From Larix kaempferi (lineage: Eukaryota > Streptophyta > Pinopsida > Pinales > Pinaceae): 64,000 nt of DNA. The notes below the pieces were generated by a model, which saw only the letters and a list, made by a program, of their open reading frames with translations, was not told the origin of the DNA and made no database searches. Positions 34,087 through 45,185 of this stretch are shown here, piece by piece (within the stretch, counting starts at the first letter, position 1; every line of letters starts with the position of its first letter). The translations under genes and the position numbers were made by a program. The DNA lies in the NCBI GenBank assembly GCA_027924585.1, contig BSBM01001068.1, forward strand, positions 62,001 through 126,000, written 5' to 3'.

Positions 34087-37000
34087 CTACAACTTGACTA
34101 TTCCAACGTTTACATCCATTAAATCATATATTTAATCATGACAAGTCAAATAGTGATCACCATTAACATTATGTAATATATATATAATAGATGTATGATT
34201 TATTATGTATAGTTTATTTAAAATATAATTATGAATTTGATGAAAAAATAATGAAAAAACCATTAAAATGATGGAGTCCAATTTTAATGGATGATGGAAA
34301 AATAATCCATAGGTAAAATTTGATTTTCAAGTCATAGAATTAAAATTTATATATGTTACATAAAATTCTAAAAAATTAATCTCATAGAATGTTATCCATC
34401 TATAAAGGCTTATCTTCATTAATCTCATCCACAACACACTAGTTATCCATTTATAAAGGCTATCCAACCACAATGCTCAATAATCTTGATTACAATCTTG
34501 ATTACGTAATTAAACTTCATTCAATATTGCTTTAAATTATTCCTACTAACAACAATATCAAATTTATGGATTAATAGGAATGTCGTTTAAACATTCTTCA
34601 ACTCCATTTAATATATGTCAATAGATGCTTTAAAAAGTACATTAATCATTCAATTCATAAGTTAAAACTAATTTTCATACACAAGATACAAATATATGAA
34701 TTAGGAATTATACTATTAACATTTTACTAATGCATTTCTACATCTAGAGATTCAATTCATACGTTAAAACTATTTTTCATACACAAGATATAAATATATG
34801 AATTAGGAATTATGCTATTAACATTTTATAAATGCATTTCTACATTTAGAGACAACGATGATGGTAGCCATCATTAGCCATCACTAATTACCATAGTTTG
34901 CTATTCACAAATGCCTAGCTTTCTAACGAGACAAACTTTCACCCCTAAAATATGCCTCTTAAAGACAACATATCAAAATAATACTAATTAAATAAAATAA
35001 ATTATTAAAAACTAAAAACATGATAAACTAATATAAATATATTTTAAATCTTCTAAATTCTAAAAAATTACAATTTAAGATTCTACAAAATATTTAATAA
35101 AATTAAAATTAAAATAAATATATATTTATAAAAAAAATTAATATTATTTATTTTAAACTTCTTGAATCCTAAATAAATTACAATTTTATGAATCCTATAT
35201 AGTATCCAATATATATAAGAAAAATGTGAAATAAGATATAATATATCTAGAATATATATTATAATTTTTTTTTGGTAAACATGGGTTTGTAAATCTTATT
35301 TAATGTTTGAAAAATGAAAATTTACAACTAATTATAAGTATTTTTTTTACTATTATATTTGTAATGTGTATTATTTTTATTATAATTTTTTTTAATAATA
35401 TGGTAATATAGTTTATTAAATCTAATAATTTTGGGTGGTTGGGAGGAATGAGTGTTACCTTCTCCACCTAGGTTTAATTCTTGTATTCACATTAAAAACA
35501 AATCTAAAAAAATAAAAAATAAAAAAACAAAAAAAGCCTAATTAATGTAATTTTATTATTTTATAAAATTTAATTTTTTAATAGGTATGATATCACAATT
35601 TTGAATAAAATATTCCATCTTATTTTTATCATTTAAATAATTTATTAATATTCTGAAGAAATTTTTTTTATATATTATAAATTCAAATTTAATTAAAAAA
35701 AATAAAAAAAAAATCAATTTTAACTAGTTCATTCCATTAAGTTGTATATATATATTTGTTTGGTATATAGATTACATATCATAATTGAAAATAAAAAGTA
35801 GAATTTATTTCCTTAATCTTAATATTTTCATGATTTCTTCATTAAAATAATATAGCAAGTAAAATAAATACAACATTAATACATTATATATTATTATTAT
35901 TATTATTATTATTATATTTGAGTTACTAATCAAAACCCAAAAAAATGCAGGTTTAGGATAAGGAATTGGACTTTATAAAATCTTTTGAAAATATTCTATA
36001 TATAACATATAATGGATGAGGAAAACAAAATGCCTTATATGAAAATTGGAATATCTACATTGTCTCTCTTTGTTCAACTTGATTTTGGTTATCATTCTAA
36101 TTTTATTTCTAATTTAAATGTGATTATGGTTAGTGTTCTCAACACCTTTATCTCCTCTAATTTAATACATTTCTCTCTTCCTTTAAAATAGGGATAATTT
36201 ACCTCAATTTAAAATAAGTTTAAGTTTTGATATGAAAATTGGAATATCTACATTGTCTCTCTTTCTTCAACTTAATTCTGGTTATCATACTCTTAAATTT
36301 AAAATTATGGTTAATGCTCTCAACACATTTCTCCCTTCTAATTTAATACATCTCTCTCTTCCTTTACAATAAGGATAATTTACCTCAATTCAATTTAAAA
36401 TAAGTTTAAGTTTAGAAGTTAAATTCAATTCAATTTAAAATAAGTTTAAGTTTAGAAGTTAAATTGTATTACCAATGCATCGATGCCATATTTTCTATTT
36501 CACTTTGTGCCATATACTTTTCATATTCATAACAAAAGAAAAAAGCTAAAAAAAATTGGATGATGGAAAAAATATTTTTAACCTACAGGATATGAAGTTT
36601 TTATGGATAAATAACTTATTGAAGTAATACCAAATCTGAAGTTTACACAGTCCATTATTCTTACAGTACAAGACTTTAACAATATATATATATATATAAC
36701 ATATAAATACTTGAAATCTCACAAAAACAATAAAATGTACATAAATGAGTGACACGATTCGAATTCAGAGTCGTGTACTCAACAACATAAAGATTTGCCA
36801 TTTTGTATGTGATTGGGAAACATCCCATCTAATAATATAACAATTGGGAGACTAATGGTACTCAAGATAGACACACCGTCTTGAACCATAGATACTAAGT
36901 TTTAGTTAGAATTTGATAGGATAAGAAAATTGTTCTTATAGGTTTTTTACAATTTGGAAAAAAACTAAAAACAATAGACAAATTCAGCAAAATATAGTAT

Positions 37001-37838
37001 AATATATATTTTTAAAGCTACCGAAAATGACAAGCAAGCATGGTAGAAAGTAGCCTAACAGAAAACATATTGAAACCTAAAAAGCCGTGAACCCTCTAAA
37101 CCCACTTAAGCTAGAGAGACCGACCAAAAGCCATTCCTACCTTCACGATTGTAATCATGAAGCATATGCTGGAAGCACAGATTGGAAGCCATTCCTATCT
37201 TCACAAATGATAGTAAGGCGGCATCATTGTTCATTTTCAATCACATTACGTCTTTGCCGCCAGCCTGTTGGGTATCAAGACACAAAAGAATGTTCGTAGA
37301 AAAAGAAGGCAATCTCAATAAGAGCCTGATTCACTGAAGAGCGGAGAGCTCTGTCATCTGATTTGAGCCTTAAAATAACCTTAAACCCTCCAATGAGTCC
37401 AAACCTGCGTCCGATGGAGGCATCGACCTCGCGGATTCAATCTTTTTTCTTTGCACGCGAATCAATCGAGTTTCCCCAAACAATTTGGCTGAATCGAACG
37501 AATTTTCTAATATATTTGGCCGACTTTGGTAACTATGTTTGAACTCCTTTCATCCAAGTTTTCTCTCCATCTTCATTTCCTCACATGAATCTTCAGATTG
37601 GAAGAAATTTTCCATCTGCTGGAATTTAGAAATTCCATCGGAGTTACAAACTCCATGATGCAGTGGCATATTAGTGCCCTGACTAGAAATCAAACGCCAT
37701 CAAACCATTCACGTGTGTCTCAGTCATCAGACACTACTCGACAAAACCAACAACTACAAAGAGGTTGCAGCTATTTGTATGCATAATCATTTATACTATT
37801 AAAACCTCTTTGTATGCATACTCCTTTACACATCTAAC

Positions 37839-38138
37839 TCAACTAGTCTTATCCAATTTGGTCTCTTCTCTGGTTCTAAATTGTCTCATTACGTATTGCG
37901 CATGCATTTTCCTCTGGGATATAATATTTTTCTCACCAATCGAATACTTCGAATCCAAACCTGTCGGATTTCTCTGGGCTTCCTTGCTCTCCTTTTTAAA
38001 TCTCGCAATTCTTCCTCGTTCCATACTCAATAGAAAAGATCGAATCCAATATTGTCGAACTGCTCTTGGCTTCCACTGATTCACTCGTGGCTTGGGCGGG
38101 TTGTGGTTTGAAATGGCCCTTCCTTCTCTATCGAACAA
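37839..38138 (-). other. 99-codon ORF shared by both arms, right copy
   Basis: Mirror of 7727-8026 with the same start and stop positions (MFDREGRAISNHN to REETKLDKTS). See the left copy for the case against it being a gene. The opposite strand is open for 104 codons (37765-38079). Confidence 0.2.
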
Positions 38139-38546
38139 CTATAACTTCCTATATACTGCTTGCTTGTTGAACCAGTCACTCAGAAGTGTTCTACCACGTA
38201 AAACAAATTATTTTCCCAAATTGTGTAAAACCAGATCTTTCAATTCCATTTCAAATAAAGCCCGCCTCGTTAGCAAGTTCAAATTTCAACCCCGCCTTTT
38301 TATGGAATTCAAATTTCAAGCCATATGGCTGAATCCAAACCATTGGCGCATAGCATGCATGGCAGATGGATGGTTAAGTGACAGGTAGGAAGCATTGGCT
38401 CATAGAAGGACAACTTTTGAAGTGATGTTTACGGATTCTGCCCGGTGAGATTTCCAATGCAGCCGAGCATCCGGTCACCGGAATTTCCATGGATTGATGG
38501 ATGCCCTATTCACGCGATGGATGATGGATGGTTCTCACATCTGATA

Positions 38547-38589
38547 GGCTCGCCTTTAAGGCGAGCCTGTCTGTTCAATAAGGCTCGCC
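38547..38589. promoter_or_regulatory. Right-end palindrome and terminal motif
   Basis: A 21-bp perfect palindrome (GGCTCGCCTT, T, AAGGCGAGCC) at 38547-38567 lies about 14 bp inside the terminal GGCTCGCC at 38582-38589. The left end has the same layout with two changes. The arrangement places three copies of the terminal octamer within about 45 bp of the end, consistent with transposase binding (inference). Confidence 0.45.
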
Positions 38590-38599
38590 GTCATCCCAC
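38590..38599. repeat. Target site duplication, right copy
   Basis: GTCATCCCAC immediately follows the last base of the right arm and is identical to 7184-7193. Confidence 0.88.
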
Positions 38600-39031
38600 C
38601 ATCCTTTCGGATAAGTCCCATCATCTGGTATTCTGTGATGAATAAGCGTTTTTAAAATCTATCCGCAGTTTGCGTGTTCCATTGCACCAGAGAAGCGGAC
38701 AGCCTGGTTTGATGAATAAAAGTAGTCGTCGACTCGTCAGCAGCTCTTGGCTTGCCCTAATCATTCTGCATTTGTCCAGCTGTATCTCACCGTTATTGGT
38801 GTGATGTTCTTGGGGTGTGTAATTTCCAGGTGCGCTGATTGTTTTTGAACAGCAACCTCGATCTCCACACGTCAACGTTGGCAAAAAATGAGAGTCAACC
38901 TCTTCAAAACGTGGGCTGCTGTTTATGTACCTCATTTATTTATTCTTCAATGAGTCGGCGCAAATTAAATGCGTCCGTTTTGTTTGTGTTTTTCGTGTCG
39001 TACGAAAAAGAGAAGCCGCCGAACGGCTGTC

Positions 39032-39080
39032 GGCAAGCCATATGCACCCCGCAGCAGACTATTTAAGTCTGCTGCAGGGC
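39032..39080 (-). repeat. Dispersed palindrome element, copy 1
   Basis: The 49 bp contain the near-perfect palindrome GCAGCAGACTATTTAAGTCT continuing GCTGC, plus flanking GGGGTGCATAT and GGCAAG. The same 49 bp occur in the other orientation at 54169-54217 with only a few differences. A TATTTAA core sits at the palindrome centre. Confidence 0.7.
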
Positions 39081-39188
39081 TTTGACGTACACTCAACTTT
39101 CCTGCGCAGGTGGAACTTTCCGGCTAGAGATTTCGACAATCCACTTAGAGTTACCGGAACATGTCCATGTTTATCATCCATTCTATGC

Positions 39189-39292
39189 GTGCCCATGCCA
39201 TGGCATCCGAAAGGTCTCACATTTATCATGCATGCTAAACGTGCGCATGCCATAGCTATGCGTGGGCATGCCATGGCATCCGAAAGGTCTCA
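39189..39292. repeat. Short duplication with CATGCCATGGCATCCGAAAG
   Basis: GCCCATGCCATGGCATCCGA... TCTCA at about 39190 is repeated at about 39264 as GGGCATGCCATGGCATCCGA, separated by other GCATGC palindromes. Confidence 0.75.
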
Positions 39293-39310
39293 TTCATCCG
39301 CTAGTTGCCA

Positions 39311-39497
39311 GTGAAATTTGAATTTTGAAATAATCGGGCTCCCGGGTAAAGTGAGTGGTTCCCTCCATGCTCAATTCAAATTTTTGGTTTAGCTCTCACA
39401 ACCACGGCTATGAGTGAAATTTGAATTTTTAAATACCCAGGCTCCCGGGTACGTGAGTGGTTCCCTCCGTGCTCAATTCAAATTTTTGGTTTGAATG
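39311..39497. repeat. Tandem duplication of about 103 bp
   Basis: GTGAAATTTGAATTTT at 39311 and 39414, each followed by GGCTCCCGGGTA, GTGAGTGGTTCCCTCC and CTCAATTCAAATTTTTGGTT. Confidence 0.85.
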
Positions 39498-39760
39498 CCA
39501 ATTCGTTGAAACTAAACTTCTTGGAACCGTATCTGCAACTCCAGCTTTAGCTCCAAGCTTATATTGTCCATGGTGAACGAGCTCCGCTATATAAGTTTTA
39601 TGCCATGCATTGTGTTGACAGCGTACCTGGATTTTCCGTCTAATATCGTAGTTTATTGTTCCTCTCTGTTCCCTCGCTCAACAATTGTTTTAATTTTGAA
39701 ATCGCAGGTGATATGTTCCACGGGCCCTTTGATAAGATGGGGTATGTTGGTACTGCGATG

Positions 39761-41139
39761 AACATGCGTTGAAGTCATTTGTCGTGGTAAATGAGCGTTC
39801 AAATTCCATTCCATAAATATTGTCAGGTTTTTCCAAATCTTCAGAGTCAGAAACTATAAAGATCTTTGAGCTTGTGGTTGTCTTTCTTGGTTATTAGTTC
39901 CTTTTCAGGTTCAGATTTTGACTTCTAAAACTTGACAAAGAAGAAAAACCAGAAAACTTTATAGTTATCCGGATTTTGATCATGGTCATGCCGGATTTCA
40001 GCCTGACAGATTGCACAACTTCTTGAAAATTTGTTTTAGGCCTCAAATAGTACTAGCACACAAGATATTGGAAAATTAAGATAGATAAATTAACCCTACG
40101 TAGAAAAAATTGTTTGTATTGAAAATAAATTAACATAACCTAAAAAAATTAATGAAATCTCTCTATTTTTTTTAATTTTCAGCAAAGTAGTTTTACAAAT
40201 CAATTTTGTTTTTTAAATAATGAAATTTATAAAAAAAATTCTAACTTTATAAGAAAATTAAACTGACAACATATTTTAGTTTTTAAATGGTATACACATT
40301 TAAAATATCATTTTTAAATAATGATATTTAAAAATGATATACAAATTTAAAATATCATTTTTAAATAATGATATACACATTTAAAATATTATTTTTTAGT
40401 TTTTAAATGTGTATATTCACAATATTTTAAATTACAATATAATATAATTAAAAAAATAAAATCACAATAGGAACTTGGGTTCAATTGCCTTTACTAGTGA
40501 GTAAGACTACTTAAATACCTCCGAGTCATAGTTTCTTAAATCAAAGGTTAGCAAACAAAAAACAAATTAAAATTAAAATATATTATAAATTCTAAAACGA
40601 ATTATAAAAAAACAACTTATGATGAAAATTGTCCTAAAAAAAATTCCTTTAACTTGTTTTACTTATGAAATATCAAAATAATATATATAGAGAGAGAGAG
40701 AGTAAACAATAAAATAATTTTATTAATTATTGTGATGAGAGTGTTATAAATAATCCCTAATAAAAGCATATTTATAATATATATTCAATTAATAATGGTT
40801 TTGATTATTAATTAATAGTTATGTTAAAATATAATTATTTTTAAATGAATATTTGAGATTCATTAAAAGAGAAGATTTACAATCTTAATGGTATGTTTGG
40901 ATAGAAGTTTAAAATTTAAAACTTTATAATTTTATATAATATTTTTTTATTAATAGTATTAAATAAAAATTAAAATAGTGTATTAAAAGAATATTTTTTA
41001 AAATATTTTTTAAAACAATTTTTAAGATCTAAAAAAGCTAAGTTTTAATATTCACTCATCTTTTCAATAGTGTATTTTTAATTTATCTTATGATGGATGT
41101 CAATTCAAAAATACTTTTATGAAGGGATTTTTTCCAAAT
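39761..41139. other. AT-rich stretch, no gene recognised
   Basis: Mostly A and T, with short repeated AAATATCATTTTTAAATAAT phrases around 40300-40400 and a short (GA)n run at 40690-40702. No coding signal. Confidence 0.6.
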
Positions 41140-41815
41140 TTTGGTTTATCTCAAACAAAATTTGGATAAGTAAAACTTCAAGATTTGATGATGATATCTT
41201 TGTTTTGTTATCTTACTCAGTACTTTAAGAGTTGGTGCAAATTGTTTTTAGAAATTTAAGCTTAGGAGGATGATGATAACTACCCTTGTGAGGTTCATAC
41301 TAGCAACAATGCAAGCTACTAAATTGTCTATATAAATAATAACAAGACTAGGGGACAAAGTATATCACTACTTGATATGTATATTACAATTATTTTCTTA
41401 TGACCAACTGTTGTTTTTAATAAATTTGGTAATGAATCTCTCATATAACCTTAACACTATAGTGTGCAACTTGAATTGAACCCCAATATCTCCCAATGTT
41501 TTCCATAAGTTATTTCCAATAATGGTATCAAAATCTTTTTTGAAGTCAACAGAACAACATATGAGATTCTCCTTTTTATTTTAACACTCTTTACCTATAA
41601 TCCTAAGAGTAATTAAATCATATAAAGTTGAGAGATAACTTCAAAAATTGACTTATTAGCTCTCTATCATGTTTTTTAAGCCGCATGCTAATCTTATTTT
41701 CTAAAATTATACCATATAACTTTAAAACAATAAGATCACTAATCATAATGGACCTATAATTTGAGGCGTTATATTTATAACCATTTAAAAAAAGGAACTA
41801 TAAGGCTTTCTATAT
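41140..41815 (-). pseudogene. LINE reverse transcriptase fragment, decayed
   Basis: On the minus strand the conceptual reading contains SNYRSIMISDLI near 41750 and LYGIILENKISMRLKKHDRE, then the palm motif A as VDFKKDFDTI at 41524-41550. An open run follows through NNLWKTLGDIGVQFKLHT and VLRLYERF. These match the order of motifs in plant LINE reverse transcriptases (pre-palm, motif A, helix, then CPLSP and YADD regions). The later motifs are present only as scraps (YTLSPSL, VVIIILLSLNF) with stops and without the catalytic DD. Several stops and frame changes mark it as dead. It is a different, shorter fragment from the plus-strand LINE at 58600-62040. Confidence 0.7.
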
Positions 41816-43177
41816 AAAGCTTGGTAAATCCTTGCTTAAATGCCATGAAAACCCCGTGGGTGTGAGAAATAAGAATAGAGAAACTAAAATTTCCTCTATC
41901 GAGTAATTTGAAGCTCCTCTACCACAACTAAATAAATCCATTCATCTTGTGTTGGTCGAGTGTCTAAATACCTTTATGGGATTTCTTGTAATGTCCCTAA
42001 AATGGTAAAAATTAAAAAAAATTCTATGCACCATAATACTACCCTTTTATCTAGATGTTTTAGTAAATTAACCTCAGCACTGAGAAAAACACTTGGAGAA
42101 ATGTAAGATTATAAATGGCTTTGATATACGATGCTCTCGTCCAAGAAACAACTATGGGTTACAATCAAAGTGTTTTGGGTTTCGACTGTATGGTTCTGCA
42201 GAAGCAAATGAATTTTGGTTCTTTGTTTATACAATCCCTTCGGCTGATGGTTTATATCTTGGTTGATAGATTGGATGTCTATATACATTCTTATTTTCGT
42301 TTCCATTTACAATTTATATCTATGTGATTTTAACTTGTTGATTATCTGCTTACATGATTGTATTTTAGAAGGGCATCCTTATGTTTGGAGGGGTGGACTC
42401 TAGCAGCCTAGGCCAGGCTTACTTAGCATTTTATGCTAAAGTTTAACTTTACTTGGTGGTGTAGGTACCCACAAGAATTATCTAGGTGTTTTACTTCCTA
42501 AAATTTGCATGAACATAAATATGTGCTTGAATACATTACCCTAACCAATGATTAAAGCCATGTTATGAGTTAGAAGGAACTTCGAAAATAGAAAAGGAGG
42601 GGTACCAATAAAGGCATATGGAATGGGAAACGCATCAATGGAATCCAACGATAATAGTGGTAGCCAGCAGGTAAGCACTTTTAGGGTTAAACCCTAAGGG
42701 TTGAATGACTGTGGTGCAACAATTCATAGTTGTTCATTTTCTGCTTGTGAGAAGAGGAGGACGAAAACCTCCAGGCCTCGGAGGCACCTATGGCAGGCTG
42801 GCCCTGCTAACTACATGAATGAATGAGGTAAACAACTTGTTTATTGGTTTCGTTTTACTTGTTTTCAGCAGTGTCGATTTGGTTTGAGGCTCAACTAGCT
42901 TGTCTCGGGGTTTGACACTTGCAAGAACCCGAGTGATGGTCGCTTGAGCTAGTTATGGAGATAGGTGCAGCTACACGACTGGGTAAATCTAGTGCCTTAA
43001 TGGTCCCCTCCTCCCTTCAAAATAAGTTTTCCTGCGGTTGGTATACTTTGTAATGTAAGGCATAGGTTTTGTGTTTTGGATTTAGAGTGGCAACTTAGGA
43101 CCGGATTCGATACACTCCTTAAATGTTACACACCACAACTTTGTCTGGGTGTTTAGCCTGTATGGCGATTTTATTGT
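41816..43177. other. Unassigned, mixed composition
   Basis: TGTAATGTCCCTAAA at about 41989 resembles an LTR 5' end, but no matching end with a target duplication was found. 42380-43100 is less AT-rich and may be repeat-derived. ORFs of 65-70 codons near 42110-42330 overlap on both strands and are unrecognised. Confidence 0.4.
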
Positions 43178-43291
43178 GAAGGAGAGGATTCTTTGTTTTA
43201 CCTCCAGGATTCTTTGAAGGAGAGGATTCTTTGTTTTATCTCCAGGATTCTTTGAAGGAGAGGATTCTTTGTTTTACCTCCTGTACCAACC
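43178..43291. repeat. Three-copy 38-bp tandem repeat
   Basis: GAAGGAGAGGATTCTTTGTT begins at 43178, 43216 and 43254. The 111-codon ORF that starts inside the array (43231-43566) includes it and is probably chance, although its later part has ordinary amino-acid composition. Confidence 0.88.
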
Positions 43292-43566
43292 TTGAGCTTC
43301 TAGTACTAGGTATTTCGTTTTTGTTGAAAAAAAGGCACTTTGTAATGGCTGAAACGTTTTCATGTAGTAGGCTATCTCTAGTTGTTGAGAATGGGAAGAA
43401 CACTTCTTTAATTACCTGGGCATACTGTAACGATGAGATTGATTTCCCTGTTGTTGATAATGTAATGCTATTTAAATTTGTAGTTGAAATGCAACTTGGT
43501 CTATGGCGTTTGGATGTGTTCTCGAGTTGTCTTCAATTTAGTGCTTTGTATAAATGGACGGTGTAA

Positions 43567-44129
43567 ATGTTAACTTATGGGGTCTTCTATAGACTTTTAA
43601 CTGTAATTATTCTCTATATTTTGTATGTACAGAAAACCCAGGGTTTAATAGTTCTTTAAATTTCTTGTTTTTATGTGGTCTTATGAATTTAGCCCTAGCG
43701 TTGGTAGTGATATCGTGTTTTGCTTTCTGGGTCCTGCATTTTATGGTTGCGATGGCAGGTCAAGGGATTCGATCCCTAGACTTTAGTTTTCTTTTGATGT
43801 GGCTCGACGCTCTGACCCTAACGTAGACAAAAGATAATTTTCTGTAATGTTTTAAGCTGCGTTTAAGTTGGTAAAAGGCTATGCATTAACAGAGGTCCAT
43901 GCTATCAAGAGATCTCTATAGTGTAGTTTAAATGTAAAACTTATAAGACAGGAGTTTGACGCTTAGACGTCATGATTTCAAAATGGATGAATGTTTATTT
44001 AAAGGGTGAATGTTTGATTAAGCGTTTTTTTCTTATTTCTGTGTTGTGATGTTGTGTTTCATCTAAGTTTGTGATTTAAATTATGAAAAGAAGACACCAA
44101 AATACCAAAAACCCTAGATAGGGAAATCG
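43567..44129. other. Unassigned stretch
   Basis: No repeat, RNA or coding feature recognised. Confidence 0.5.
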
Positions 44130-44425
44130 TGCCTGGTGTATATTCCGGTATATAGACTGGTGTATATTCCGGTATATAGACTGGTGTATATACTAGCATA
44201 TACACTGGTTTATATTCTGATATATATGCATATTGGTTTATACACTAGTGTATATTCCAGTATATACATCAGTGTACATATACTGGTATATACAATAGTC
44301 TATATACTTGTCCTACTTATATTGGTATATACATGATTCTATATATCGGTATATACACGATTCTATACACCGGTATATACACCAGTCTATAGACCAAAAT
44401 ATACACTGGTGTATATACCGTGTAC
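44130..44425. repeat. Palindromic GGTATATACC array, part 1
   Basis: Units such as CTGGTGTATATACCGGTATA and its complement alternate every 12-24 bp. The consensus TGTATATACCGGTATATACA is self-complementary. The V/Y/I-rich ORFs are by-products. The array resumes at 44805 after an ATC microsatellite. Confidence 0.88.
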
Positions 44426-44427
44426 AT

Positions 44428-44800
44428 CATCATCATCATCATCAACAACATTTTCATCCTAATCCTTGTCATCACCCTACCGAAATACACTCATCATCAT
44501 CATCATCCTCCTCATCATCATCTTCATCATCATCATCGTCGTCATCACCATCTTCATCATCATCATTAACATTGTTGTCGTTGTAATCACCGCCACCACC
44601 ACCACCATCATCATCATCGTTGTCGTCATTGTCATCACCATCTTCATCAACATCATCATCATCATCATCATCCATCATCATCATCATCATCGTCGTCGTC
44701 GTCGTCATCACCATCTTCATCAACATCATCATTGACATCGTCCTCATCACCACCACCATCATCATCATCATCTTCATCATCATCATCTTCATCACCATCA
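44428..44800. repeat. (ATC)n trinucleotide microsatellite
   Basis: About 370 bp of ATC/ATT/GTC triplets (CATCATCATC, CGTCGTCGTC and so on) give poly-S, poly-I, poly-H on one strand and poly-D, poly-M on the other. It sits inside, and probably expanded within, the surrounding palindromic array. Confidence 0.95.
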
Positions 44801-44804
44801 GAAT

Positions 44805-45185
44805 ATACACCGGTGTATATTCTGGTATATAGACTGGTGTATATTATGGTATATAGATTGGTGTATATACCGGTATATACACCAGTCTATATACCAGAAT
44901 ATTCACTGGTGTATATACCGGTATATACACCAGTGTATATTCCAGTATATACACTGGTGTATATATCGGTATATAGACTGGTGTATATACCAGTATATAC
45001 ACCAGTCTATATGCCGGAATATACACTAGTGTATATTTTGGTATATACACTGGTGTATATATTCCGGTATATACACCAGTGTATATACCTGAATATATAC
45101 ACCAGTGTATATACCAAAATATACACTAGTGTATATTCCGGCATATAGACTGGTGTATATACCGGTATATATACTAGAATATACA
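44805..45185. repeat. Palindromic GGTATATACC array, part 2
   Basis: Same family as 44130-44425, for example CACTGGTGTATATACCGGTA and TATACACCAGTGTATATTCC. Open frames occur on both strands because the unit reads alike both ways. Confidence 0.88.

Larger units (their letters stand above)
7194..38589. mobile_element. 31.4-kb long-TIR DNA transposon, Mutator-like
   Basis: Two arms of about 6.0 and 5.5 kb are inverted copies of one another, about 90% alike where compared by eye, around a 19.9-kb interior. Both outer ends start GGCGAGCCTTATTGAACAGA when read inward, and a perfect 10-bp direct repeat flanks them. Long TIRs with 9-10-bp target duplications are the hallmark of MULE elements in plants. 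hAT elements duplicate 8 bp and Polintons 6 bp. No transposase with the MULE DDE domain, SWIM zinc finger or similar was recognised inside, so the element is probably non-autonomous or decayed. The interior is filled with satellites, a polypyrimidine tract and a probable nested LTR-type insertion. Superfamily assignment is inference; the insertion itself is directly visible. Confidence 0.8.
33094..38589 (-). repeat. Right terminal inverted repeat, about 5.5 kb
   Basis: Reverse-complement partner of 7194-13190, starting at TAGAGTTAAT (33094-33103) and ending at GGCTCGCC. Matching landmarks include the shared 190-bp and 104-bp duplications, the AT runs, the 99-codon ORF and the CCGGTCACCGGAATTTCCAT segment near 38470 (left partner near 7290). 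It carries its own private 98-bp duplication (33891-34086) and lacks the four left-only insertions. Confidence 0.88.
38600..39760. other. Low-copy right flank, original upstream side of GLOX
   Basis: GC content is visibly higher than in the arms. If the element is removed, this DNA joins the GLOX fragment's upstream region at 7183. ORFs of up to 129 codons occur on both strands but match nothing I recognise. A CTATATAAG motif at about 39588 could be a plus-strand core promoter, without a recognisable gene after it. Confidence 0.45.

Noticed and set aside
7194-38589. Polinton/Maverick or endogenous viral element, because of length and long TIRs
   Set aside because: The flanking duplication is 10 bp rather than 6, and no protein-primed polymerase, integrase, ATPase or capsid sequence was seen.
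7194-38589. Two independent copies of an ordinary 6-kb repeat that happen to be inverted
   Set aside because: Only the two outer ends share the terminal motif, and the same 10-bp duplication flanks exactly those ends. The inner ends have no terminus or duplication.
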